A stretch of DNA of 64,000 nt from positions 1 through 64,000 of the forward strand of contig NZ_JAEPJQ010000007.1 of assembly GCF_016827605.1 (NCBI RefSeq), written 5' to 3'. Within the stretch, counting starts at the first letter, position 1. Each line of letters opens with the position of its first letter. The notes below the pieces were generated by a model. The model did not search any database and had not been told where the DNA came from. It saw nothing but the letters and a program-made list of their open reading frames with translations. This document shows, one piece after another, positions 25,968-34,397 of the stretch. This stretch comes from Hyunsoonleella ulvae. GTDB lineage: Bacteria; Bacteroidota; Bacteroidia; Flavobacteriales; Flavobacteriaceae. The translations under genes were made by a program, and so were the position numbers.

Positions 25968-26405
25968 ATGGGAGATTTATCCAAAGATATCAATTCGACA
26001 TTTGCTAACAACAAGATAAAAGCTTTGTTAAATATTATTTATACAGCAAATTGGATTACGAGCCATCAAAACGAGTTTTTTAAAGGCTATGGCATATCGC
26101 CTCAACAGTATAATATACTAAGGATTTTAAGGGGGGCTAATGAGCCTTTGAGTGTACAAACTATAAAAGATAGAATGTTAGAGCGTGCACCCAATGCTAC
26201 AAGATTGATGGATAAATTATGCGCAAAAGAATATATAGAACGTTGCCCGTCTGCACATGATAGGCGTGTGGTAAAAATAGCCATTACTAAAGCGGGGAAA
26301 ACGTTTTTAGATAGTATACCCAATAATTTCAATACAGTTTTGTTGAAAAATTTGAATGAAGACGAAGCAGAACAATTAAGTAATCTGCTTGATAAAATGC
26401 GATGA
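25968..26405 (+). CDS. MarR-family transcriptional regulator
   Basis: The 145-residue winged-helix protein has the MarR layout. It runs from helix 1-2 dimer segments (TANWITSHQNEFFKGYGIS) through the HTH (LSVQTIKDRMLERAPNATRLMDKLCAKEYIER) to the wing (PSAHDRRVVKIAITKAG) with its conserved D-x-R. It probably represses its own operon through the palindrome at 25090-25105. The ligand is unknown. Two pirin genes follow downstream and may share the regulation, although a repeat of about 100 bases intervenes. Confidence 0.9.
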   Translation: MGDLSKDINSTFANNKIKALLNIIYTANWITSHQNEFFKGYGISPQQYNILRILRGANEPLSVQTIKDRMLERAPNATRLMDKLCAKEYIERCPSAHDRRVVKIAITKAGKTFLDSIPNNFNTVLLKNLNEDEAEQLSNLLDKMR

Positions 26406-26460
26406 CGAAACGAAGTTTTGTCATGCTGAACTTGTTTCAGCATCTCATACGGGATAGCAT
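26406..26460. repeat. Small intergenic palindromic repeat
   Basis: GACGAAACGAAGTTTTGTCA can fold back on itself. It is followed by ATGCTGAACTTGTTTCAGCA, a second hairpin with the arms TGCTGAA and TTCAGCA. Both words are typical of dispersed palindromic repeats in flavobacterial genomes. Confidence 0.5.
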
Positions 26461-26512
26461 ATTTTTTTAACCAATTATTTTCCATGGAAAGTAAAATAAA
26501 AGGAGTTGTAAA

Positions 26513-27382
26513 ATGAAACTAAATAGTATAAGAACGATAGGTCGAAGTGATTTTGTAAATATGGGTCCCATAAGATTGAGACAACCCATACCCACAAGAA
26601 CCATTGATAATGTAGATCCGTTTATATTGTTACACCATTATGGACCTTATGAAATTTCAGAGCACAATAATCCCTTTGATTTGGGACCACATCCACATCG
26701 TGGATTTGAACCAATAACCTTTTTAGTCCAAGGAGAACAACTACATAGAGATTCTTTAGGAAATGAAAGTGTGGTTGGTGCAGGAGATGTACAATGGACA
26801 ACAGCAGGCAGAGGTATTATTCATGCAGAAGCGCCTACCAAAACGTTTGTGCAAAAAGGAGGTGTTTTAGAAGGGATACAATTATGGTTGAATTTACCAG
26901 CAGACAAAAAGATGATTGAAGCTAATTATCAGCATGTTAAAAATAATGACTTTAGGGTAGTAGCTTCTGATGATGGTAAAGTTAACATACAAATTATTGC
27001 AGGAGTGTTGGATGGTGTTTACGGTCGAATAAAAACCCAAACCGCTGTTAACGCATATATGATTGATGTTGAAGCAGGTGGAAGTTTTGATGTGGCTGTT
27101 CCAGAGACTCATCAATCGATAATTTATTTATTAAAAGGCGATGTTACAATAAATGGTTCAGAACAATTGAAACTCAACGAAAATCAATTGATACAGTTCA
27201 ATCAAGATGGAGAAGGGTTTACTATTGAAGGTAATGCGATAAGTAAATTATTGTTTCTCTCTGGAGAACCATTTAATGAGCCTATTCAAACTTATGGTCC
27301 CTATGTAATGAATACACAAACTGAAATTATGGAAGCCATGAGAGATTATCAAATGGGGAAAATGGGGTTTCTAGCCCCATAA
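26513..27382 (+). CDS. Pirin-family protein (first copy)
   Basis: The 289-residue protein is a two-domain cupin. The N-terminal cupin carries the metal-site motif PHPHRGFEPITF (about residues 61-72), HRDSLGNE, and the pirin signature TTAGRGIIHAE (about 98-108). Pirins bind iron, and some have quercetinase activity. The cellular role here is unknown. It starts 107 bases after the MarR gene and is followed, after a palindromic repeat, by a second pirin of a different subgroup. Confidence 0.88.
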   Translation: MKLNSIRTIGRSDFVNMGPIRLRQPIPTRTIDNVDPFILLHHYGPYEISEHNNPFDLGPHPHRGFEPITFLVQGEQLHRDSLGNESVVGAGDVQWTTAGRGIIHAEAPTKTFVQKGGVLEGIQLWLNLPADKKMIEANYQHVKNNDFRVVASDDGKVNIQIIAGVLDGVYGRIKTQTAVNAYMIDVEAGGSFDVAVPETHQSIIYLLKGDVTINGSEQLKLNENQLIQFNQDGEGFTIEGNAISKLLFLSGEPFNEPIQTYGPYVMNTQTEIMEAMRDYQMGKMGFLAP

Positions 27383-27602
27383 GAGGCTCCCTAACCCCCG
27401 AAGGGGTAAAACTCATAACCTGCAAGGTTTTTGAAACCTTGTAGGTTTGAAAAAGTATGAGTAAGCATTCCCCTCCTTGGAGGGGCTAGGGGTGGGTTTG
27501 GAGAATGTTTTTAAAGTAGAATAAAAATTTGAGTAAGAATATAAATTAAAGTTTAATTAAAAAGAAGTTCCTCCTTTGGAGGGATTTAGGGAGGCTTATA
27601 TT
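27383..27602. repeat. Palindromic repeats between the two pirin genes
   Basis: This spacer holds the near-perfect hairpin AACCTGCAAGGTTT (27417-27430) / AAACCTTGTAGGTT (27434-27447). It also holds CCCCGAAGGGG, and GGAGGGGCTAGGGGTGGG, a word with a related copy ending at the second pirin start (TTGGAGGGATTTAGGGAGG). These are dispersed intergenic repeats. No gene is supported in the spacer. Confidence 0.6.
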
Positions 27603-28319
27603 ATGAAAACAATAGTTCACAAAGCAGACACAAGAGGATTTGTAAATCACGGTTGGTTAAAATCACACCATACGTTTAGTTTTTCAAGTTATCAAAATCC
27701 AGAGCGTATGAATTTTGGTAAGTTGCGCGTATTAAATGATGATGTGGTGCAACCTAAAATGGGTTTTGGAACGCACCCGCACCAGAATATGGAAATTATT
27801 TCGATTCCGCTAAAGGGTGCATTATCACATAAAGATAGTATGGGAAACAAAAGAGCCATTGAAGTTGGAGAAGTACAGGTAATGAGTGCTGGAACAGGAT
27901 TGACGCATTCTGAATTTAACGATAGCAAAACAGATGAGGTTAACTTTTTACAGTTATGGATAATTCCAGAGGAAATGGGAGTTGAACCGAATTACGAGCA
28001 ACGAAAATTTGATGTATCACAACGTAAAAATAAATTACAAACGGTAGTATCTCCAAAGGATAAACTAGAAGGGGAAGCACTACCCATTAGCCAACAGGCA
28101 TACATTTACAGAACTGAATTGGATGAAGGTAAATCTGTAACTTTAAAACCCAAAGATGGGACAAATGGTTTTTATGTTTTTGTTACAGATGGTAATGTAA
28201 ATGTTTCTGGAAATATTTTGGAAAAAAGAGATGCTATAGGTGTTTGGGAAACTGAAGACTTAGAAATTTTAGCAAAAAACAACTCTGAAATTGTAATAAT
28301 AGAAGTTCCTATGAACTAA
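27603..28319 (+). CDS. Pirin-family protein (YhhW-like, second copy)
   Basis: The 238-residue protein starts at ATG 27603 (MKTIVHKADTRGFVNHGWL). An earlier in-frame TTG lies in repeat DNA and is not used. The cupin metal motif GTHPHQNMEIIS and the signature SAGTGLTHSEFN place it with YhhW-type pirins, which can have quercetin 2,3-dioxygenase activity. It ends with a short terminator. The tandem of two different pirins after a MarR operon suggests a shared stress or aromatic-compound response, which is inference. Confidence 0.88.
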   Translation: MKTIVHKADTRGFVNHGWLKSHHTFSFSSYQNPERMNFGKLRVLNDDVVQPKMGFGTHPHQNMEIISIPLKGALSHKDSMGNKRAIEVGEVQVMSAGTGLTHSEFNDSKTDEVNFLQLWIIPEEMGVEPNYEQRKFDVSQRKNKLQTVVSPKDKLEGEALPISQQAYIYRTELDEGKSVTLKPKDGTNGFYVFVTDGNVNVSGNILEKRDAIGVWETEDLEILAKNNSEIVIIEVPMN

Positions 28320-28343
28320 TAAGTTATTCAGGTTAATAGTGAA

Positions 28344-28370
28344 AAAGCATCTTCAACAGGTGCTTTTTTT
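28344..28370 (+). terminator. Terminator after the second pirin gene
   Basis: AAAGCATCT and AGGTGCTTT pair with one G-T wobble around TCAAC and are followed by seven Ts. Confidence 0.65.
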
Positions 28371-28422
28371 ATTTAAAACTACGATATTTGTTTTTTCCAC
28401 TAACTTATAAAAAGAAGAGATT

Positions 28423-28605
28423 ATGGCGATGAATAAAAATACAGTACTCGCATGGGCTACAATTTTAATGATTATTATGGGAGTTGTATTGATTTTAATG
28501 GGGGCATACCGATATGATGATGTTGCCGGTTGGGGATTTGCAACCGTAGGCATTGGTTTTTTTGCAATAGCATGGGTGTTTAATGCACTAAAAGGCAGAG
28601 TTTAA
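28423..28605 (+). CDS. Small two-helix membrane protein (CAL67264-like family)
   Basis: This 60-residue protein has two membrane helices (about 10-27 and 38-55) joined by a short turn, YRYDDVAGWG, and a basic tail, NALKGRV. It resembles a conserved small flavobacterial membrane family that I recall as CAL67264. No function is known. It is preceded by a terminator and followed 86 bases later by ettA, so it is probably its own unit or leads the ettA transcript. Confidence 0.75.
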   Translation: MAMNKNTVLAWATILMIIMGVVLILMGAYRYDDVAGWGFATVGIGFFAIAWVFNALKGRV

Positions 28606-28691
28606 GGACTCTTAATTAACGATTTTAAGTTTTATGATTAAACGAATAAACAATTAAACGATTAAACTTTATCAAAGGATAAACATATAAT

Positions 28692-30383
28692 ATGAGTGAC
28701 GATAAGAAGATAATTTTCTCAATGTCTGGAGTAACTAAGACATTTCAAAGTGCAAATACACCAGTTTTAAAAAATATATACTTAAGCTTTTTTTACGGCG
28801 CTAAAATTGGAATTTTAGGACTTAATGGTTCTGGTAAATCCACACTTTTAAAAATTATAGCAGGAGTTGATAAAAACTATCAAGGAGATGTTGTATTTTC
28901 TCAGGATTATTCCGTGGGCTATTTAGAGCAAGAACCTCAGCTTGATAATGAAAAAACAGTAATGGAAGTGGTACGTGAGGGTGCAGCGGAAACTGTTGCT
29001 ATTCTAGACGAATACAATAAGATTAATGATCAATTTGGTTTAGAAGAGGTGTATAGCGATCCTGATAAAATGGAGAAACTAATGAACCGACAGGCAGAAT
29101 TACAAGATCAAATTGATGCTGCAAATGCTTGGGAGTTAGATACCAAACTAGAAATTGCCATGGATGCACTGCGTACTCCAGATGGTGATAAGAAAATAGG
29201 TGTACTGTCTGGAGGAGAACGCAGGCGTGTAGCGTTATGTCGTTTACTATTGAAAGAACCAGATGTATTATTACTGGATGAGCCTACAAACCATTTGGAT
29301 GCAGAGTCGGTGCATTGGTTAGAGCATCATTTAGCGCAATACAAAGGCACCGTAATTGCCGTAACACACGATAGGTATTTCTTAGATAATGTTGCAGGCT
29401 GGATTTTAGAACTGGATAGAGGAGAAGGTATTCCGTGGAAAGGAAACTATTCCTCTTGGTTAGATCAAAAATCTAAGCGTATGGCTCAAGAAGGTAAAGC
29501 AGCTTCTAAGCGTCAAAAAACCTTAGAGCGTGAGTTAGAATGGGTGCGCCAAGGAGCAAAAGGACGACAAACCAAGCAAAAGGCACGTTTAAAAAACTAC
29601 GATAAGTTAATGAGTCAAGACCAAAAGCAATTAGATGAAAAGCTTGAGATATATATACCAAATGGCCCACGCTTGGGTACCAATGTAATTGAAGCTAAAG
29701 GTGTTGCTAAAGGATATGATGATAAATTATTGTACGATGATTTAAATTTTAACCTTCCACAAGCAGGAATTGTTGGTATTATTGGCCCCAATGGTGCTGG
29801 TAAGACCACCATTTTCAGAATGATTATGGGAGAGGAAACTCCAGATAAAGGAGCCTTTGCTGTAGGAGATACTGCTAAAATTGCTTATGTCGACCAAAGT
29901 CATTCAAATATAGATCCAGAAAAGACGATATGGCAAAACTTTAGTGATGAGCAAGAGTTAGTAATGATGGGAGGAAAGCAGGTTAATTCTAGAGCATATT
30001 TAAGTAGATTCAATTTTTCTGGAAGTGAGCAAAACAAAAAAGTAAAACTGCTTTCAGGTGGGGAGCGTAACCGTTTACATCTGGCCATGACGCTTAAAGA
30101 AGAAGGTAATGTGTTACTTTTAGACGAGCCTACTAATGATCTTGATGTGAACACGTTACGTGCTTTAGAAGAAGGTTTGGAGAACTTTGCAGGATGCGCT
30201 GTAGTGATTAGTCACGACCGTTGGTTCTTAGATAGAATATGTACCCATATTTTGGCATTTGAAGGCGATTCTCAAGTATATTTCTTTGAAGGTAGTTTTT
30301 CAGACTATGAAGAAAATAAAAAGAAACGTCTTGGAGGAGACTTGATGCCGAAGCGTATTAAGTATAAAAAGTTAGTTAGGTAA
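28692..30383 (+). CDS. ettA: Energy-dependent translational throttle protein EttA (ABC-F)
   Basis: The 563-residue cytosolic protein has two ABC ATPase domains and no membrane helices. Domain 1 has Walker A GLNGSGKST, signature LSGGERRR and LLLDEPTNHLD. Domain 2 has GPNGAGKTT, LSGGERNR and LLLDEPTNDLD. The arm and linker (RQGAKGRQTKQKARLKNYDKL) and the C-terminal DLMPKRIKYKKL are those of EttA. The E. coli protein has 555 residues. It binds the ribosomal E site and gates the first peptide bonds according to ATP/ADP. A strong terminator follows. Confidence 0.95.
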   Translation: MSDDKKIIFSMSGVTKTFQSANTPVLKNIYLSFFYGAKIGILGLNGSGKSTLLKIIAGVDKNYQGDVVFSQDYSVGYLEQEPQLDNEKTVMEVVREGAAETVAILDEYNKINDQFGLEEVYSDPDKMEKLMNRQAELQDQIDAANAWELDTKLEIAMDALRTPDGDKKIGVLSGGERRRVALCRLLLKEPDVLLLDEPTNHLDAESVHWLEHHLAQYKGTVIAVTHDRYFLDNVAGWILELDRGEGIPWKGNYSSWLDQKSKRMAQEGKAASKRQKTLERELEWVRQGAKGRQTKQKARLKNYDKLMSQDQKQLDEKLEIYIPNGPRLGTNVIEAKGVAKGYDDKLLYDDLNFNLPQAGIVGIIGPNGAGKTTIFRMIMGEETPDKGAFAVGDTAKIAYVDQSHSNIDPEKTIWQNFSDEQELVMMGGKQVNSRAYLSRFNFSGSEQNKKVKLLSGGERNRLHLAMTLKEEGNVLLLDEPTNDLDVNTLRALEEGLENFAGCAVVISHDRWFLDRICTHILAFEGDSQVYFFEGSFSDYEENKKKRLGGDLMPKRIKYKKLVR

Positions 30384-30410
30384 ATAACGTATTATGAAGT
30401 ACAACTAAAA

Positions 30411-30440
30411 AAGCCCACTTTTTTATAAAGTGGGCTTTTA
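30411..30440 (+). terminator. Terminator between ettA and two leftward small genes
   Basis: AAGCCCACTTT and AAAGTGGGCTT form an 11-bp stem with loop TTTTAT, followed by Ts. It is preceded by As, so it can work in both directions. Confidence 0.85.
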
Positions 30441-30458
30441 TAATTTTATATATATTTT

Positions 30459-30629
30459 CTATTTGTAAATATGACCGTCTCCTAATTTATAATCAGAAAT
30501 ATCGATGTTTTCAAAACTCTTCCTTGTGACATCAAACTTATGTAATAATTTACTTTGCCTTTCTATATTTCTTGAAATAAGAAAAAGAAGTACGAAAATG
30601 GGAGTAAACAAGAGAATAACTAGAATCAT
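30459..30629 (-). CDS. Small single-helix membrane protein, second of a pair
   Basis: The frame runs from ATG 30629 to TAG 30459 and gives 56 residues. It begins with a membrane helix (ILVILLFTPIFVLLFLI), then a polar tail ending DYKLGDGHIYK. The neighbouring gene, 8 bases upstream, encodes a similar protein ending DFRDGHLYDNN. The shared DGH-[IL]-Y end argues that both frames are real and related. The function is unknown. Confidence 0.55.
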   Translation of the reverse strand: MILVILLFTPIFVLLFLISRNIERQSKLLHKFDVTRKSFENIDISDYKLGDGHIYK

Positions 30630-30637
30630 GTTATATT

Positions 30638-30877
30638 TTAATTATTGTCGTATAAATGACCATCTCTAAAATCTTTGTAGGTTTTATTATCATCATCACT
30701 TTGTAAAGGACCGGATTTTGCTAATTGGTCATTTTCCTTTTTTAAAATATAAGATTTTCTTACACCTAGAATAAGAAGCACCAGAAAAAACACGACCACT
30801 ATAGAAAGGACAGTGACAATTTGGCTTTGACTTATGAGTAAGGGAATTTTATTTGTGTATATGTTTATAAGAAACAT
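30638..30877 (-). CDS. Small single-helix membrane protein, first of a pair
   Basis: The 79-residue protein has one membrane helix (about residues 20-40, IVTVLSIVVVFFLVLLILGV) and a charged C-terminal tail with the ending DGHLYDNN. A -7-like box, TATATTTG on the minus strand (30907-30914), lies about 30 bases upstream of the ATG at 30877. It appears to be the first gene of a two-gene leftward unit converging on ettA. I do not recognise the family. Confidence 0.65.
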   Translation of the reverse strand: MFLINIYTNKIPLLISQSQIVTVLSIVVVFFLVLLILGVRKSYILKKENDQLAKSGPLQSDDDNKTYKDFRDGHLYDNN

Positions 30878-31202
30878 TTACTAATCGATTTGGGTTAATA
30901 GCTATACAAATATAAACTTTTTTCATCACTAAAAGTCTAAAAATGAATAGAATATCTGAATTTTATTAACATAATGTTAATTAAAAACCTCAGAAATTTA
31001 CTTAAATCAATGGTTTTCAATCATTTCTATTGAAGTATTATCTGACAGATTTTTTTTATTACTTCTAAAAATTTATACGCTATTGTAACAAATAGGGTTA
31101 CGGGTATACTTGTATTTTAAGGTAAATTAAATTTTAAAAGTCATCTTTTTTAACGAAATTGCTTACCCTAAATATGTTCAACTTTAAAACACTACATATA
31201 AC
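30878..31202. other. Intergenic region between divergent units
   Basis: I see no gene in these 325 bases. It holds the leftward -7 box TATATTTG (complement of 30907-30914) for the small membrane genes. It also holds a rightward promoter candidate at 31083-31112 for the coiled-coil/AAA+ cluster. Confidence 0.5.
31083..31112 (+). promoter_or_regulatory. Candidate promoter of the coiled-coil/AAA+ gene cluster
   Basis: TTG at 31083-31085 is followed by 19 bases and TATACTTG at 31105-31112, one mismatch from the -7 consensus. Between the boxes lies a small inverted repeat, GTAAC-N7-GTTAC. The expected leader before the ATG at 31203 is about 85 bases. Confidence 0.4.
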
Positions 31203-32546
31203 ATGTCTGATGATTTTGATTTATTAGAAACCAATTCCAACGAAAAAACTGAAAAAGTAGATGTCAATTGGGGCAAGGCCATTGATACCATGAAATCTAA
31301 ATTGGCACAAGAAGATGACCCTGAGGTTCGACAAAAAATATTAAATGCCACCTTGGATGATGTGGTAAATATGGCGGAAAAAGATAGAACAACACTTTTA
31401 GATGCTATTAAAGATTTAACAGATTATCAGGACGAAGTAGGTATATTATTTGAAAAATTTTCATCGTTAAATGCTACCGAGCAAAAGGTAATTGATGATG
31501 CGCAAAAGGCATTAGAAAGAGCAAGAGTAGTACTTGACGATGCTAAAGCTAAACCAGATACATGGTGGAATAACCTTTGGGGACGGAAGAGTAAAATAGC
31601 AAAAGCAGAACAAGCCTTAAAAGATGCGGAAAAAACAAGAGCAGCGGCAGATAATAAAGCAAAGGCCATGTTTCAAGAGCGTATAGAAAATGCAGATGTA
31701 CAAACCCTTCTAAAGGAGTTGTCCTATAAATCACAAGCTGCTGTTACCCGCTTAAAGAATCGTGAGGTAGAGATAAAAGAAGTAGAAGACAAGTTGCAAG
31801 ATGCCATTGTTGAAGCTACAAAAAATCACACTAAAGCATTAGAGAAGAAAAAAGAGGTAGAAGCTAAGCTTGAAGAACGCTATGCTTTGCTTAAGCAAGC
31901 GCGTCAAGAATTGGAAGACGTTGCTGACAAGCAATCTGCTGAATATGCGCAAGCTATTGGGAAAGTTACGGAATTGGAGCAAAAAGTAGAAGAACTGGAA
32001 GGGCTAAAAAATGCATATACTACTTTAGCGGCTAGTAAGGATAGTTTTGTGCATAAACACAATTTAACCATCAAGGTATTAACATCTTTAAGAAGCAATC
32101 TACAAACACACCGTGCAAAATTAAAGAGTGATACAGAAGAACGTTTAAAATATTACGATGGTTATGTGGTGGCGTTAAAAGCCAGAACAGACCAAGAGTT
32201 TGCTGCAATTTTAGAGCATTTGGGTGTAAAAACCGATGAACACATAGGGGAAACCCTTGCGGCAATGCACACGGCCAGTGCAAAGGCGCGTCAAGATATG
32301 ATGGATAACATACCAGTACACGAAAAGGTAATGCAGGGTGTTTATAGTAGTTATGCTGAGGCACTACAAGAAATCCGTGAAAAAGATGTAGATATTCAAA
32401 AGAATTTTGCAGAGCGTTATGGTATAGATATGAAAGAGATTTTTGAAGAGTACTATAAGGCTGATGCTAATACACCATCTGGTAACGATGATGAACCTGC
32501 GGAAGCACCTAAACCAAAGACAGAGGATGATGACTTATTATCTTAA
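31203..32546 (+). CDS. Long cytosolic coiled-coil protein, first gene of the 31-42 kb cluster
   Basis: The 447-residue protein has no signal peptide or membrane helix. Residues about 90-300 are almost continuous charged coiled coil (for example KALEKKKEVEAKLEERYALL). They are broken by a WWNNLWGRKSK patch near 120 and followed by an alpha-helical domain to about 420. The C-terminal tail is acidic (DDEPAEAPKPKTEDDDLLS). It faintly recalls the TelA/KlaA toxic-anion-resistance architecture, but I cannot confirm this. It heads a run of eleven rightward genes including a AAA+ ATPase and membrane proteins, where it could be a scaffold or adaptor. Confidence 0.75.
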   Translation: MSDDFDLLETNSNEKTEKVDVNWGKAIDTMKSKLAQEDDPEVRQKILNATLDDVVNMAEKDRTTLLDAIKDLTDYQDEVGILFEKFSSLNATEQKVIDDAQKALERARVVLDDAKAKPDTWWNNLWGRKSKIAKAEQALKDAEKTRAAADNKAKAMFQERIENADVQTLLKELSYKSQAAVTRLKNREVEIKEVEDKLQDAIVEATKNHTKALEKKKEVEAKLEERYALLKQARQELEDVADKQSAEYAQAIGKVTELEQKVEELEGLKNAYTTLAASKDSFVHKHNLTIKVLTSLRSNLQTHRAKLKSDTEERLKYYDGYVVALKARTDQEFAAILEHLGVKTDEHIGETLAAMHTASAKARQDMMDNIPVHEKVMQGVYSSYAEALQEIREKDVDIQKNFAERYGIDMKEIFEEYYKADANTPSGNDDEPAEAPKPKTEDDDLLS

Positions 32547-32572
32547 TTATTCAACAAAAAAGCTATAAGTTT

Positions 32573-32690
32573 TAACTGCGTTAGGGATTGTCCCGCACAT
32601 GCGGGATGAAATCCCCGACGTAGGAGGGATTGAGTAGTGAAAGCCTGCCTAACGGTAGGTCCGACCCTTGTGATAACGCCCAAAAAGAAT
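32573..32690. repeat. Intergenic flavobacterial repeat inside the cluster
   Basis: The spacer contains GCGTTAGGGATTGTCCCGCA, a CCGCACATGCGG palindrome, GGAGGGATTGAGTAGTGAAA and the ending GATAACGCCCAAAAAG. Related words occur at 1-198 and 12236-12330. It separates the coiled-coil gene from the next gene and may attenuate transcription. Confidence 0.6.
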
Positions 32691-32745
32691 AAATAATTCT
32701 GCATGTTGCTACTACAAACTGCGACTGATTACTGAGCACTGAAAT

Positions 32746-33810
32746 ATGTCAATTAACCAAATAGTTACACCTTTAGATTCTGCTATTTTAGATTCCAAAG
32801 CACACTATACATTTTACCATAAAATGATAGATTTTGTGTTTAAAGAATTGGTAGTTGCAGTGCAGCGCGAAAACATCTGTAACAACGCTGAGGTGGCCAT
32901 GTTTAAGCAATATTGTGATTTGTTGTTATACTCTATTGAAGCTATGCGCATTAAATATATGTACGATGATGAAGATAATATGAAGGTGGATTTAACTGAG
33001 TCTGGCTTTCCTAATTATTTAGAATTTAGGTACCTATTTAACGATTTGGAGTTACGGGAGGAATATTTAGGGAGATTAACACCAATAGCAACACTTAAGG
33101 AAGAGTTTTTAGATACTTTGATGCGTAAAAAAGAGCATGTAAAGAAAAACAGATTGTTTCAGGCAGCATCCATTGTGTATTATGCTTCGGTAAATAAAAC
33201 ATATATTTTTAATCGCTTTGTGCAAGGTAAAATTATAAGTGCCCCAGAAGGTGCTAAAGCAGATTTATTAACAAGTTGGAGTTTTTATGATGTGGTTAAA
33301 AATAGACCGTTTATTTGCTTTATGTACTTCAATTATGATGGTAACCGCATTAATGATTACAAGAGTGAAATTTACGAGGTACTTAAAAATGTAGCGGATA
33401 GAGATATGAACTTAGATACAATGGCTTATGCCATAGATAAGAAATTACCTAAAGTATTTCCAAAAGTCATTAAACGTATAGATTTGGGGCCTGTACATAA
33501 TATGTTTACCAAAGATGAAAATATATTAACACATACAATTTTAGAAGCAATTAGTAAAAAAACCATTCCTTTAGAATCCTATGCGGTATCCCTAAAAGTT
33601 ACTGAGGTAGCCTCAAAAAGTGAATTTAAGGAAGGTAATTTTTTTAATAAACAGATTTTTCAAAACTGGGACGATGTATTCCAACAAAAATATGTGCTGG
33701 CACCGCATCGTGTGATTCAATTATTATACAATAAAACACCAGACATCATGAATGGCTTGGCAAAACCACCTATTGAGATTGCTGGGGTGGAAATAGAGTT
33801 AAATAAGTAG
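32746..33810 (+). CDS. Unknown 354-residue protein of the AAA+ cluster
   Basis: I do not recognise this family. The protein has no signal peptide or clear membrane helix and looks alpha-helical and cytosolic. Aromatic-rich segments include MDFVFKELVVA-like helices near the N-terminus, ASIVYYASVNKTYIFNRF near residue 142, and WSFYDVVKNRPFICFMYFNY near residue 180. The ATG at 32746 follows a low-complexity spacer with CTGC/ACTGA words. Its position between the coiled-coil gene and the AAA+ ATPase suggests a partner or substrate adaptor, as inference only. Confidence 0.75.
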   Translation: MSINQIVTPLDSAILDSKAHYTFYHKMIDFVFKELVVAVQRENICNNAEVAMFKQYCDLLLYSIEAMRIKYMYDDEDNMKVDLTESGFPNYLEFRYLFNDLELREEYLGRLTPIATLKEEFLDTLMRKKEHVKKNRLFQAASIVYYASVNKTYIFNRFVQGKIISAPEGAKADLLTSWSFYDVVKNRPFICFMYFNYDGNRINDYKSEIYEVLKNVADRDMNLDTMAYAIDKKLPKVFPKVIKRIDLGPVHNMFTKDENILTHTILEAISKKTIPLESYAVSLKVTEVASKSEFKEGNFFNKQIFQNWDDVFQQKYVLAPHRVIQLLYNKTPDIMNGLAKPPIEIAGVEIELNK

Positions 33811-33971
33811 GTAATATTTAGTATGCAGTATTCAGTCTGCAGTGGGCAGTATTGAAAAAATGAAATATAAAATGATAGATATTTTAAAATGAGAAGAGGA
33901 ATTAACACAAATATATTATTCTTTAGATTAATTACTGGCTACCTACTGAGTACTGTTTACTGAATTTTAGC
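33811..33971. repeat. CAGT/CTGCA low-complexity repeat before the four-helix-bundle gene
   Basis: The spacer holds AGTATTCAGTCTGCAGTGGG and, at its right end, ACTGAGTACTGTTTACTGAA. Similar CTGCAAACTGAGTACTG words lie after the four-helix-bundle gene (34360-34395) and before the 354-residue gene (32718-32742). They look like one degenerate intergenic repeat family that brackets this insertion. Confidence 0.5.
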
Positions 33972-34331
33972 ATGAGTTTTAAAACATTATTGGCATATCA
34001 AAAAGGATTTGAATTGGCTATGGAAATTTTTCATTTGACTAAAGATTTTCCAAAATCGGAAATATTTGGTTTAACATCTCAAATGGTACGTTCAAGTAGG
34101 TCTGTATGGTCAAATATTGCTGAAGGTTATAGAAAACGTCAATATGAAAAGCATTTTAAAAGCAAAATATCTGATGCTGATAGTGAAAACTCGGAAACCC
34201 AATTATGGTTGGATTTTGCATTAGCATGCGAATATATTTCAGAAGAAAAAAGATTAGAATTACTGAATAAAAGTGAAGTAGTTGGTAAACTTTTAAACTA
34301 TATGATAAATAATCCAAATAAATTTAGATAG
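33972..34331 (+). CDS. Four-helix-bundle (S23/IVP-like) protein
   Basis: The 119-residue protein belongs to the four-helix-bundle family first found in 23S rRNA intervening sequences and related to diversity-generating-retroelement accessory Avd proteins. Family signs are AYQKGFELAMEIFHLTKDFP at the start and LTSQMVRSSRSVWSNIAEGY in helix 2. SDADSENSETQLWLDFAL marks helix 3. Stand-alone genes like this are scattered in Bacteroidota genomes and their role is not established. It lies inside the AAA+ cluster, with related low-complexity repeats on both sides, so it may be a later insertion rather than a member of the system. Confidence 0.9.
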   Translation: MSFKTLLAYQKGFELAMEIFHLTKDFPKSEIFGLTSQMVRSSRSVWSNIAEGYRKRQYEKHFKSKISDADSENSETQLWLDFALACEYISEEKRLELLNKSEVVGKLLNYMINNPNKFR

Positions 34332-34397
34332 AATACCAAGTACTTTTAAGCAGAGTAATGACTGCAAACTGAGTACTGCAAACTGCATACTGAAATC

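Noticed and set aside
27576-27602. Nine-codon N-terminal extension of the second pirin
   Set aside because: The extension is encoded by intergenic repeat DNA; the ATG at 27603 matches the family N-terminus.
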